A DNA stretch of 64,000 bases, from NCBI RefSeq assembly GCF_001548115.1, contig NZ_AP014821.1, forward strand, positions 1-64,000, read 5' to 3'. Shown here piece by piece: positions 36,218 through 44,251 of this stretch. The notes beneath the pieces are model-generated. The model did no database searches. It worked only from the letters and a program-made list of their open reading frames with translations, and was not told the DNA's origin. Origin of the DNA: Geminocystis sp. NIES-3709 (GTDB lineage: Bacteria > Cyanobacteriota > Cyanobacteriia > Cyanobacteriales > Cyanobacteriaceae). The position numbers were made by a program, and so were the translations under genes. Each line of letters starts with the position of its first letter. Position 1 is the first letter of the stretch.

Positions 36218-38002
36218 TTAATTAATTTGTTGTAACCAATGATCTAAAATCATTAAACTCCAACGACGATACCATAATTTTAAATTAATATCTTTCGGTA
36301 AATTAAGAGAGGAAAAATAGTCTTTCCATTCATTATCTATCCACCGTTGAAAAGGAAAAGTAAAACCCCGTTTCGGGCGATTTACAACCCATTGGGGTAA
36401 CTCAGGAATAGCATTAATTAATAATTGTTTTTTTTGTGCTAATCGTAAGTTACTTGTAATATTAGATATTTTTTCTAATAAAACTCGATCGACTAATGGT
36501 ACTCTTAATTCTAATCCGTGAGCCATACTCATTACATCACTATCCCGTAAAAGTTGATTACGCATATAACGGGTAATTTCTAAGTAGCTAACTTCATCTT
36601 CTAAAGTTGCTTGAGAAATCAATGAAGGTTTTTCTCTTTCTATTACTCGATCGTTACCTAAATAATAATTTAAAATAGTTATGGCTTCCTGATGGGCAAA
36701 TATTCCTCGAAAACATTGATAAGCAGAGAATGTTGAAGAATTTGAACCTAAAAAATCTCCTAAACGAAGATAACGGGGATCTTTAAAATTACTTAGAATA
36801 TAAGCTGACAATCGTTTTAAATAGCTTAATTTATCTATTTTTTGCCCTATTTTAATCATCTGGGGGATTTTTTGAAATGAACTATAACCGCCAAATAACT
36901 CATCTCCCCCTAACCCTGATAATACAACTTTAGTTCGATCGTTATTAGCTACTTGAGAAACACAAAAAGTATTAAACCCATCGATGGTAGGTTGATCAAT
37001 GGCTTGTAAAAAATTTGGTAATATTTTTTTTGCGATGGATGAAGTTATTTTATATTCATGATGTTTACTATCAAATTTTTGGGCAATTTTACTAGCTAAA
37101 TCACCCTCGTTATATTCTTCTTCAGTAAAGGCGATGGAATAAGTATTAATTGTACCTGTTTGAATGGTTCTTGCTAAAGCTAATAATGAAGTAGAATCAA
37201 TGCCTCCACTCAAAAAAATTCCCACAGGTACATCACTAACAAAATGATGTTTAATAGAGTCAATTAATGCTTGACGGACTATTTCTTGAGCTTCTGAAGG
37301 TGAGGTTATTTCTGATTTAAACTCAATATTCCAATAAGATTCTTTGTGTAAATTTCCCGATCGCCACTGTAACCAATGCCCTGCCTCTAAGCATTTGATT
37401 CCTTCTATCATGGTATAAGGTTCAGCAACACTACCCCTAGTTAAATAACTATATATTCCTTCAACAGAAATGTTTTTACTTGGTAATTTCGTTCCTAAAA
37501 TAGCTTTTAATTCTGAGGCGAAAATTAAATTACTACCATCTTGCCAATAATATAAAGGTTTTATCCCTAAAGGATCACGGGCTATAAAACAGGTTTTTTC
37601 CTGATTATCCCAAATAGCAAAGGCAAACATTCCGCGCAAATAATGAAGACAATCTTTTCCCTTGTTTTTATATAATTTTAAAATTACTTCTGTATCGGTG
37701 TGAGATTTAAAAGTTTCTCCCTGTTTTTGTAACTGCGATCGTAGTTCCTGAAAGTTATAAATTTCTCCATTAAAAGTAATCCAATAACGTTGATTTTCCA
37801 TCGTCATGGGTTGATGTCCTGCACTACTGAGATCTAAAATGGAAAGGCGAGTATGGGCTAATGCAACATTTTTTTCAGGAGAAATATAAATACCTTGATC
37901 ATCGGGGCCACGATGTATTAAACTCGATCGAACTTTTGTAATTAAATTTTCTATCGATCGACTTAAGGTATATTCTGTTAAAATGCCACCAATTCCACAC
38001 AT
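36218..38002 (-). CDS. asnB: Glutamine-hydrolysing asparagine synthetase
   Basis: A 594-residue AsnB. The class II glutaminase domain starts MCGIGGI with catalytic Cys2 and has HRGPDDQG, LAHTRLSILDLS and RYWITFNGEIYNF. The synthetase domain has the PP-loop VGIFLSGGIDSTSLLALA and SGLGGDELFGGY. It could make asparagine or amidate a sugar acid, as AsnB-like enzymes in polysaccharide clusters do. It is 9 bp from the upstream methyltransferase gene and close to a glycosyltransferase, which favours the second role but does not prove it. Confidence 0.9.
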   Translation of the reverse strand: MCGIGGILTEYTLSRSIENLITKVRSSLIHRGPDDQGIYISPEKNVALAHTRLSILDLSSAGHQPMTMENQRYWITFNGEIYNFQELRSQLQKQGETFKSHTDTEVILKLYKNKGKDCLHYLRGMFAFAIWDNQEKTCFIARDPLGIKPLYYWQDGSNLIFASELKAILGTKLPSKNISVEGIYSYLTRGSVAEPYTMIEGIKCLEAGHWLQWRSGNLHKESYWNIEFKSEITSPSEAQEIVRQALIDSIKHHFVSDVPVGIFLSGGIDSTSLLALARTIQTGTINTYSIAFTEEEYNEGDLASKIAQKFDSKHHEYKITSSIAKKILPNFLQAIDQPTIDGFNTFCVSQVANNDRTKVVLSGLGGDELFGGYSSFQKIPQMIKIGQKIDKLSYLKRLSAYILSNFKDPRYLRLGDFLGSNSSTFSAYQCFRGIFAHQEAITILNYYLGNDRVIEREKPSLISQATLEDEVSYLEITRYMRNQLLRDSDVMSMAHGLELRVPLVDRVLLEKISNITSNLRLAQKKQLLINAIPELPQWVVNRPKRGFTFPFQRWIDNEWKDYFSSLNLPKDINLKLWYRRWSLMILDHWLQQIN

Positions 38003-38011
38003 AGCAATTAA

Positions 38012-39055
38012 TTAAGATTGTTTAATTGATTTAATGTAAACACTATCAGCAATATACTTTAATGAGGGTATTACTTGACTTAAACTTCTTAAAGTTTCAG
38101 AAATTCTAACAACTATTCTATATTTCTGATGTAATAAATTCAGATCTGATTTTTGAATACCCAAACCAAAAAAACCATCAATATCAATTTGAGACTCTCC
38201 TATCTCCTTCGTAAAACAATCATTCAACTCTTTTATTCCCCAGTATCTAACATCAAAACTTTCTCCTTCTTTAAAACCTCTTTTAATTTGATGTTGTAAA
38301 GAGCGAATACCCCAACGGTTAGGCATTTGAATTAAACTTTGACCATTTACTTTTAACACTCGATTAATTTCTGTTAGAGTTTGTTTAGCGTCATTTTTAC
38401 TAAAATGTTGAATGACACTATAACAAAAAACTTGATCAAATATTGATTCTTTAAAAGGTAAATAACGAGCATCTCCCACAACAAATTTAATATTTAAGCC
38501 TAATTTTTGAGCAATTCGTTGTCCGGCTAAAACAGCGCCTAAAGATGGATCGATTCCAATACAAATATATTTTTTTTGACTACCACTAATACACCATCTT
38601 CCCCAACTACAACCAATATCAAGTAATTGTTTTTGTTCTCCATCCACTTTTGGTAATCTTAGGTTAGGGATAGGATAGTGAGTTAACGTGCCGATACTAT
38701 CCTTATAAAGAATACCATTCGTAGCGGCTATCAAAAATTGCACGATCGGATCTACTACAAAATCTTTTAGCTCTTTTTTTGATCCAATATGTTGTCTAAG
38801 GCGCTCTTTTTCTTGATCACTTATACCTAAAGTGTTAATAAAATAAGGATCTTCATCTTCATTATTATTAAAACTTTTTAAGGAGTGATGAGCTAATTCT
38901 ATGGTCTGTTTTACATTATCTAATAGCATAATGGGAATGCCATTAATAATTGGATAGTGATGACCTGATTTTGATACTAAGCAATTATTAGAATAGCGAA
39001 GTTCTGTCTTATCTTGAGGGCAAACTAAATTTTCTAAATACCAATTTTCAAGCAT
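38012..39055 (-). CDS. SAM-dependent methyltransferase with Trm112-like N-terminus
   Basis: A 347-residue class I methyltransferase from ATG 39055; a TTG at 39145 would add 30 unrelated residues. The N-terminal 50 residues look Trm112-like (LVCPQDKTELRYSNN, then HHYPIINGIPIML). The methyltransferase domain has LLDIGCSWGRWCI (motif I), YICIGIDPS, VVGDARYLPFKESIFDQVFC, and VIQHFSKNDAKQTLTEINRVL. The substrate is probably a sugar or lipid-linked intermediate, given the asnB and glycosyltransferase neighbours. Confidence 0.82.
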   Translation of the reverse strand: MLENWYLENLVCPQDKTELRYSNNCLVSKSGHHYPIINGIPIMLLDNVKQTIELAHHSLKSFNNNEDEDPYFINTLGISDQEKERLRQHIGSKKELKDFVVDPIVQFLIAATNGILYKDSIGTLTHYPIPNLRLPKVDGEQKQLLDIGCSWGRWCISGSQKKYICIGIDPSLGAVLAGQRIAQKLGLNIKFVVGDARYLPFKESIFDQVFCYSVIQHFSKNDAKQTLTEINRVLKVNGQSLIQMPNRWGIRSLQHQIKRGFKEGESFDVRYWGIKELNDCFTKEIGESQIDIDGFFGLGIQKSDLNLLHQKYRIVVRISETLRSLSQVIPSLKYIADSVYIKSIKQS

Positions 39056-39231
39056 TTTATCGCTAGTTTTTAATTGAATAACAGTCGATCGTAAATAAAT
39101 GATATTGCCTAAAAGATTTTCGATTTTATATTCACCACTCAACAAAATTAAATTTTATCAAGGATTTTGTCAATAATCTAACCGTTATTTTAAGTTAAGA
39201 CTAAAAGACTAGAGAGATTATTTGTCAGAAT

Positions 39232-40587
39232 CTAACTCAAACATAATTCTCGAAAATGATCTCCTCGATGTTCAAAACTACGATATTGATCAAAACTAGC
39301 ACAAGCGGGAGAAAGTAATACTACTTTGGCTTTTTTTTCTTGGGCTAATTGTTTTCCTCTAAATACAGCTTTTTCCATGTCATTTACTATTTCATAGTCT
39401 TTAAAACCCTGAATTTTTAATTTTTCAGCAAATAAAGAAGCCGCATCTCCAATTAACAACACAGAAGCACATTTCTCTTTAATTTTTGTTATCCATGCCG
39501 TATCATCTCCTTCTTTTGCTTCTCCTCCGGCTATCAAAATAACAGGAGATTCCACCGAATCTAAACCAACTTCTGCCGCATCATAATTAGTCGCTTTGCT
39601 GTCGTTAATATAGGCAACTCCGTTAATAGTGGTAATTAATTCTAAACGATGAACTACACCCGTAAATGATGATATAGTCTCAGCGATCGCACTTTTACTA
39701 ACACCTGCTAATCTAGCGGCGGCAGTAGCCATTAAAACATTTTGTAAGTTGTGTTTCCCTACCATTTTAAACAGAGAAATTGGTGCAATTAACTCTTTAA
39801 AAGCAACTATCCAAGAGTCTTCTAAATAAACTCCTTTTTCAATATTTCCTAATAAATAATCTTTGCCTCTAACACTCGTCCAATAAGTATTTTTCCAGTC
39901 TAAATTTAAGCCAAAATTATATAAATATGGATCATCTCCATTTAAGATTTTACTTTGAGAACGTTGCAATAAACTAGCCTTAATAGCATGATAATTTTCT
40001 AAGGTTTTATGTCTTGCTAAATGATCTGGAGTAAAAGTTGTCCATACCCCAATTTTAGGAGATAAATCGATCGAAGATTCAATTTGATAACTACTGATTT
40101 CAGCGACTACCCATTCAGGGGGATTTTTAAAGGCAGATAAAGCTAACTCACAAGCGGCATAGCCAATATTACCACAAGCAGAAGTTTTGATCCCTCCAGC
40201 TTTTAACATGGCTTCAATTAAGGCTGTGGTGGTGGTTTTGCCGTTAGTGCCTGTAATGCCAATCCAAGGAGAAGATTTAAGATATTGCCACGCCAATTCC
40301 ATTTCGCCGATGGTTTTAATACCTTGTTGCCTAGCGGTGACTAATAAAGGTATATCCCAAGGTACACCCGGACTAACTACGATTAAATCGGGCTTATTTT
40401 CGTTATTTAAAGGTAAATTTTCACCTAGTTTGACTATTATATTCTCTTGGGCAAGATTATCTTTTATTTTTTCTAGGGATTCGGATTTGGAACAGTCATA
40501 GATGGTAACATGATTATTTTCTTGCTTTAAAACTCTAGCTGCGGCGATACCAGATTTTCCTAAACCAATAATATTAACTTTGCCCAT
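39232..40587 (-). CDS. murD: UDP-N-acetylmuramoyl-L-alanine:D-glutamate ligase
   Basis: A 451-residue MurD that adds D-glutamate to UDP-MurNAc-L-Ala in peptidoglycan synthesis. The N-terminal Rossmann domain starts KVNIIGLGKSGIAAARVL. The ATP loop is GITGTNGKTTTTALIEAML, and the central domain has AEISSYQIE and TFTPDHLARH. The C-terminal domain has INDSKATNYDAAEVGLDS and ends LLSPACASFDQYRSFEHRGD, the MurD signature. It is a cytoplasmic enzyme, separate from other mur genes. Confidence 0.96.
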   Translation of the reverse strand: MGKVNIIGLGKSGIAAARVLKQENNHVTIYDCSKSESLEKIKDNLAQENIIVKLGENLPLNNENKPDLIVVSPGVPWDIPLLVTARQQGIKTIGEMELAWQYLKSSPWIGITGTNGKTTTTALIEAMLKAGGIKTSACGNIGYAACELALSAFKNPPEWVVAEISSYQIESSIDLSPKIGVWTTFTPDHLARHKTLENYHAIKASLLQRSQSKILNGDDPYLYNFGLNLDWKNTYWTSVRGKDYLLGNIEKGVYLEDSWIVAFKELIAPISLFKMVGKHNLQNVLMATAAARLAGVSKSAIAETISSFTGVVHRLELITTINGVAYINDSKATNYDAAEVGLDSVESPVILIAGGEAKEGDDTAWITKIKEKCASVLLIGDAASLFAEKLKIQGFKDYEIVNDMEKAVFRGKQLAQEKKAKVVLLSPACASFDQYRSFEHRGDHFRELCLS

Positions 40588-40639
40588 TTATTTGTTTAAT
40601 TAATCAATTATAAAAAAGTGTTGTTTCGATTTTAACTGT

Positions 40640-41191
40640 TTATCTGTCTTTTTTTCTATTTTTATCCCACGTTTTTCTCATTTCTTTATACCATTTTTTA
40701 ACTCTTAAATCTAAGGAAAATCCCCGTTTGGTTTGAATAATCATCGTACCACTAACTCGATCGTGAAAAGCTTGATTATATTCATCATCAGTGAAAGCGG
40801 TAAAACCGTCAATCATCAAAGGTGTACAAAATAAAACCATTAACAAAAAATCTGCAAAATTAACCTTTAACCCGATCATCGTCAAAAATGCGACAACGGC
40901 AATAATACCCTCTCTTTTTGCAAGAGAAAGAAGCAGAGGAAGACGATTAAAACGGACATCGGTAATTTTTAAATCCATTGCCCAACGTCCTAAACTTTGT
41001 CCTTTATTTTTATCCACCACAATTACCCGTAAAATTAACCATAGCAAAGAAAAAACGATAAATTCTAAGAAAATGTTAGTCACAAGGGAAGAAATAACCC
41101 AAACTACCACAAAATCAATTAAAAAAGCATAAGCACGGCGATCAAAGGGTGCTTTCGGCGATCGACGAAAAAGAGTTTCTTCGCTATACAT
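40640..41191 (-). CDS. RDD-family membrane protein
   Basis: A 183-residue protein with about four hydrophobic segments. The RDD arginine-aspartate pattern is in FDRRAYAFLIDFVVVW, and the second half has KNKGQSLGRWAMDLKI and the closing DEYNQAFHDRVSGTMII. RDD proteins have been linked to ion antiport in other bacteria, but the function here is open. A plus-strand promoter lies 20 bp upstream, so it is divergent from the small basic ORF unit. Confidence 0.85.
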   Translation of the reverse strand: MYSEETLFRRSPKAPFDRRAYAFLIDFVVVWVISSLVTNIFLEFIVFSLLWLILRVIVVDKNKGQSLGRWAMDLKITDVRFNRLPLLLSLAKREGIIAVVAFLTMIGLKVNFADFLLMVLFCTPLMIDGFTAFTDDEYNQAFHDRVSGTMIIQTKRGFSLDLRVKKWYKEMRKTWDKNRKKDR

Positions 41192-41210
41192 GATCGGAGT
41201 TTAAATATTT

Positions 41211-41240
41211 TTGTCAAAATTCAGGGTTATTTGTTATTAT
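41211..41240 (+). promoter_or_regulatory. Sigma-70-type promoter of the small basic ORF
   Basis: TTGTCA (41211-41216) and TATTAT (41235-41240) with an 18-bp spacer. The predicted start is near 41247, just ahead of the ribosome site AGGAG (41257-41261) and ATG 41274. Confidence 0.6.
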
Positions 41241-41273
41241 AGTTGTTAAGAGTATCAGGAGCAGTATGAAATC

Positions 41274-41543
41274 ATGCCACGATTAAAACGTTGGGAATCT
41301 CCGAGACGAGAAGGACGCAATGATAAAGGAAAAGGAGGCACGGCGAAGAAAAAACAATGGCAAAAACGCCTCAAAATGTTAAAAAATAAACTCAAAAATA
41401 CCAAGGAAGGGGAAGTTAAATACTTCTCTTTTTTTATGTTTATTAATTGTTTAGATAATGTAAAAAAACCTGAGAGAGCTATAAAATTTATGAGTGAAAA
41501 TGGAGATTCGCTCTTAGCCTTTTTTCAATTAAAGAATAAGTAA
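41274..41543 (+). CDS. Small basic ORF with an intrinsic terminator inside the reading frame
   Basis: An 89-codon frame. The first 45 residues are strikingly basic: MPRLKRWESPRREGR, then NDKGKGGTAKKKQWQKR, then a lysine-rich helix. It has its own promoter and an AGGAG 12 bp before the ATG. An intrinsic terminator (41409-41435) overlaps codons 46-54, so a terminated mRNA would carry no stop codon. The C-terminal 20 codons lie in a dispersed repeat (copy B). I recognise no family. The non-stop layout and KGKG stretch recall ribosome-rescue factors (ArfA/BrfA); this is a hypothesis. It may instead be an sRNA. Confidence 0.4.
   Translation: MPRLKRWESPRREGRNDKGKGGTAKKKQWQKRLKMLKNKLKNTKEGEVKYFSFFMFINCLDNVKKPERAIKFMSENGDSLLAFFQLKNK
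41409..41435 (+). terminator. Intrinsic terminator within the small basic ORF
   Basis: GGGGAAGT (41409-41416), loop TAAAT, ACTTCTCT (41422-41429) pair over 8 positions including two G-U pairs, followed by seven T. It ends a transcript of about 190 nt from the promoter at 41211-41240. Confidence 0.7.
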
Positions 41544-41632
41544 TCAATTACTAATAATGTTGACGAGAAATTTAACTTAACAATGGCTGATAGCTACCCT
41601 TTCGACAATATTTTTTTCACCGAATTTAGGTT
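41467..41632 (+). repeat. Dispersed intergenic element, copy B
   Basis: About 166 bp matching copy A (14388-14556) along its full length, from ACCTGA and GCTATAAAATTTATG to CTACCCTTTCGACAATATTT and a final AGGTTAA. It begins 32 bp after a terminator. The stop codon of the small basic ORF lies inside it. Confidence 0.8.
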
Positions 41633-41723
41633 AAAAAAATTTAATATATTATTAGGCTAAAAACTTTAATTATTGTTAATTTAAGCTAATTCTATCTCCA
41701 TAAAAAGATTTTTTTGGTAATAA

Positions 41724-42413
41724 CTAATTAACAACTTTACCGATGACGATGACACAAGGAGATAAAGAAATATTTACAGTTTTTTCCACAATATTTTTTA
41801 ATGTACCTTTCCATTGTATTTGTTTTGGATTACCACCATTTTTAATAATGGCAATAGGAAAATCACTCGATCGACCATATTTTTGTAATTTTTGAGTGAT
41901 AACAGAAAGATTTTTACCTCCCATGAGGATAACTAAAGTATCAACTTGACTCAAAATTGACCAATTAAGTATATTTGGATCGTGACCTGTAATAATAGTT
42001 AAACAACGACTATTATCCTTTTCCGTTAACATAATATTAGCTAAAAAAGGAACAGCAAGAGCGGAAGAAATACCGGGTATAAGCTCAACATCAATGTTAA
42101 TTTTCCTTAAAACTGCCAATTCTGGATTAATGCGCCCAAAAATTGCAGGATCTCCACATTTAAGACGAATAACCGCATTATATTCTTGGGCATATTGTAC
42201 TAACAAATGATTAATACTTGTTTGAGAAGTGCTTATTTCACCCCCTCTTTTCCCGACACAGATTTTAATACATTCAGAAGAGGCAATCTCTAAAATTTCT
42301 TTATCGACTAAGGCATCATAGATAATTACTTCTGCCTGAGATATAATTTTATGGGCTTTAACTGTAAGATAGTCAATTCCCCCAATTCCAGCACCAATAA
42401 AATAAACTGTCAT
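41724..42413 (-). CDS. cobA: Uroporphyrinogen-III C-methyltransferase
   Basis: A 229-residue SUMT that methylates uroporphyrinogen III at C2 and C7 to precorrin-2, the branch to siroheme and cobalamin. It has the family's N-terminal glycine motif as IGAGIGGIDYLTVKA, slightly changed from the usual GPGD form. It also has ADVLVYDxL-like AEVIIYDALVD, CVGKRGG, VIRLKCGDPAIFGR and VELIPGISSAL. It could supply siroheme for the sulfite reductase in this window. It follows the epimerase-like gene by 24 bp. Confidence 0.88.
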   Translation of the reverse strand: MTVYFIGAGIGGIDYLTVKAHKIISQAEVIIYDALVDKEILEIASSECIKICVGKRGGEISTSQTSINHLLVQYAQEYNAVIRLKCGDPAIFGRINPELAVLRKINIDVELIPGISSALAVPFLANIMLTEKDNSRCLTIITGHDPNILNWSILSQVDTLVILMGGKNLSVITQKLQKYGRSSDFPIAIIKNGGNPKQIQWKGTLKNIVEKTVNISLSPCVIVIGKVVN

Positions 42414-42437
42414 TAATGGATGAAAATTTCCTTATTT

Positions 42438-43301
42438 TTATTTTACTTCGATCGAAACACTTGCACTATAAACTTCATTAGGTTGTAAGTAATTTAATTG
42501 TTCTTCTGTATTAATAGCATTACGGGGAGAACTCCAAGGTTCAACACAAATATAATCTTTTCCTTTCAATGTCCAAAATACAAGAGTAGAAAATAAGTCA
42601 CTATAAGTAATTTCTACGGTTAAGTTACGTTTACTATCAATAAAAGATGTTTTTTGTCCTTGTAATTGAGTAAAAGCAATGTCGATTTCTTCTAAATTAT
42701 AATCTAATTCACCATTAAAAGAATAAGTTTTATCATCACTTTTATTCCAATATTCTTCGCCTGGAATTTCAAGTTTTAATTTAGTTTTATCACCACAATA
42801 AAAGTAAGGATGAAAACCAATAGAAAAAGGCATTTTTTCCTTAGATTTATTTTTGTATAATTGTTCAATAATTAACTTATTTCCTAAAAGTTTATAAGTA
42901 AAATTTAGCTCAAATTCAAAGGGATAAACTTTCAAAGTTTCTAAGTCGCTTGTTAAAGATAAAGTGAGACTTGCGGATTTATCAGTAGATTGATTTATAA
43001 CTTTCCAAGGTAAGTCTCTTGCAAAACCATGTTGTTTTAAAATATAAGTCTTTTCTTGGTAGGAAAAAATATTATCAGGTAAATTACCGCAAATAGGAAA
43101 TAAGACAGGTATTCCACCTCTAACACTAAGTTGTGGATTTTTAAATCTATCTTTATCTAAGTATAAAATTTTCTGTCCTTGTATTGTCCAATCGGTAACA
43201 ATTCCTCCTCTTTCGGGAACTATTTCTAATCGACAGTTACTATCTAAATCTTTTAAAATATAAGTTAAATATTCTTCTTGTTTAATGGCTATATTATACA
43301 T
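42438..43301 (-). CDS. Aldose 1-epimerase-like protein
   Basis: A 287-residue protein of the galactose mutarotase fold (YeaD/aldose 1-epimerase group). It has RGGIPVLFPICGNLPDN and KQHGFARDLPW. The catalytic-site region MPFSIGFHPYFYCGDKTKL carries the histidine, and CVEPWSSPRNAINT carries a likely glutamate. It probably interconverts sugar anomers, for example of glucose 6-phosphate. It is upstream of cobA on the same strand with a 24-bp gap, a pairing without an obvious metabolic reason. Confidence 0.85.
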   Translation of the reverse strand: MYNIAIKQEEYLTYILKDLDSNCRLEIVPERGGIVTDWTIQGQKILYLDKDRFKNPQLSVRGGIPVLFPICGNLPDNIFSYQEKTYILKQHGFARDLPWKVINQSTDKSASLTLSLTSDLETLKVYPFEFELNFTYKLLGNKLIIEQLYKNKSKEKMPFSIGFHPYFYCGDKTKLKLEIPGEEYWNKSDDKTYSFNGELDYNLEEIDIAFTQLQGQKTSFIDSKRNLTVEITYSDLFSTLVFWTLKGKDYICVEPWSSPRNAINTEEQLNYLQPNEVYSASVSIEVK

Positions 43302-43394
43302 AGTTTATTTATGAAATTGAATGTTTATAAATTAGATATAGCATTCCTAAATCATTTGTGAGAATTTTAGATACTTTTAATTAAAGGGATTACC

Positions 43395-43510
43395 TTTTAG
43401 CTGTTAGGTGTTAGTTTTTAGCTGTTAGCTTTTTTTCCATTTAAAGAATAAGTAATCAATTACTAACTAATGTTGGCCAGAAATTTAACTGCACAATAGC
43501 TGATAACTAA
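43395..43510 (+). repeat. Dispersed intergenic element, copy C (partial)
   Basis: Shares the central blocks AAAGAATAAGTAATCAATTA, AATGTTG, GAAATTTAACT and AATAGCTGATA with copies A and B. Its 5' part is replaced by heptad-like TTAG repeats (TTTTAGCTGTTAGGTGTTAG), and it lacks the CTACCCTTTCGACAATATTT end. Confidence 0.7.
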
Positions 43511-43570
43511 TCGCTAATTGCTAATTAAACATAATTATTTCTCACGAGGCATAGAGGATTTCTATCGTAT

Positions 43571-44251
43571 TTATGATAAATAATAGACAATAATTCCACT
43601 AGCTACAGGTACAGTTAAATTATCAATGCCGATCGAAGAAAAAGTTTCTAATATAGTAGCAAATATCCCCACGATCGAAGCAATAAGTAAATTTTGCCAA
43701 GTAAACCCCAAAATAATGACAGTGACTAAAATACTAACCCCAGTCATGGTTAATGAGCCTTCCCAACTTTTTTGATTACCTAAAATTTGATACTTATGTT
43801 TACCCCATTTTTGTCCAATTAATGCCGCCATACCATCACCATAACTCATAATAAGAATACCGATCGCCGTAAATTGTCGTTGCCCATTTTGCCAAAATAA
43901 AGCAGTTAAAATACCGATACTGATAGCATAAAATAATGTTCCTAAACTATTTCTACCGACTCCATTCACACTGGGTAGAATTGGTAAAAAATAGGACATA
44001 ATGGCAATAAAGGAAGCTACCACAGAAGCAAGAAGAATTACATCTTTCGAGATATTTAGCCACCATGCCAATAGAATAACGTTACCTGTGCCAATATGAA
44101 CAATTTTGCGAGTTAATTCGGAGTCAGTTTTATGGTAACGACTAAGAATTTCTGCTATCAACAGTAAAATACCTAAATAAAGGATAACGATCGCAAAGTG
44201 ACTGGGATTCTGTAAAATGAGGGTAAACGGAGCAGTTAAATCAGTTGACAT
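43571..44251 (-). CDS. Phytol/dolichol kinase-like membrane protein
   Basis: A 226-residue protein with about six or seven membrane segments. ATG at 44251 is preferred over TTG 44275. The family motifs are LTRKIVHIGTGNVIL near the N-terminus and MSYGDGMAALIGQKWGKHKY, then KSWEGSLTM, the nucleotide-binding signature of CTP-dependent polyprenol kinases. It resembles the cyanobacterial phytol kinase (VTE5-type) that salvages phytol from chlorophyll for tocopherol. Its start overlaps the end of the ictB-like gene by 11 bp, so they are translationally coupled. Confidence 0.82.
   Translation of the reverse strand: MSTDLTAPFTLILQNPSHFAIVILYLGILLLIAEILSRYHKTDSELTRKIVHIGTGNVILLAWWLNISKDVILLASVVASFIAIMSYFLPILPSVNGVGRNSLGTLFYAISIGILTALFWQNGQRQFTAIGILIMSYGDGMAALIGQKWGKHKYQILGNQKSWEGSLTMTGVSILVTVIILGFTWQNLLIASIVGIFATILETFSSIGIDNLTVPVASGIIVYYLS

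Noticed and set aside
43336-43362. TATAGCATTCCTAAATCATT, similar in style to IS630-type ends
   Set aside because: Only one end is present and no partner or TA-flanked second end was found.
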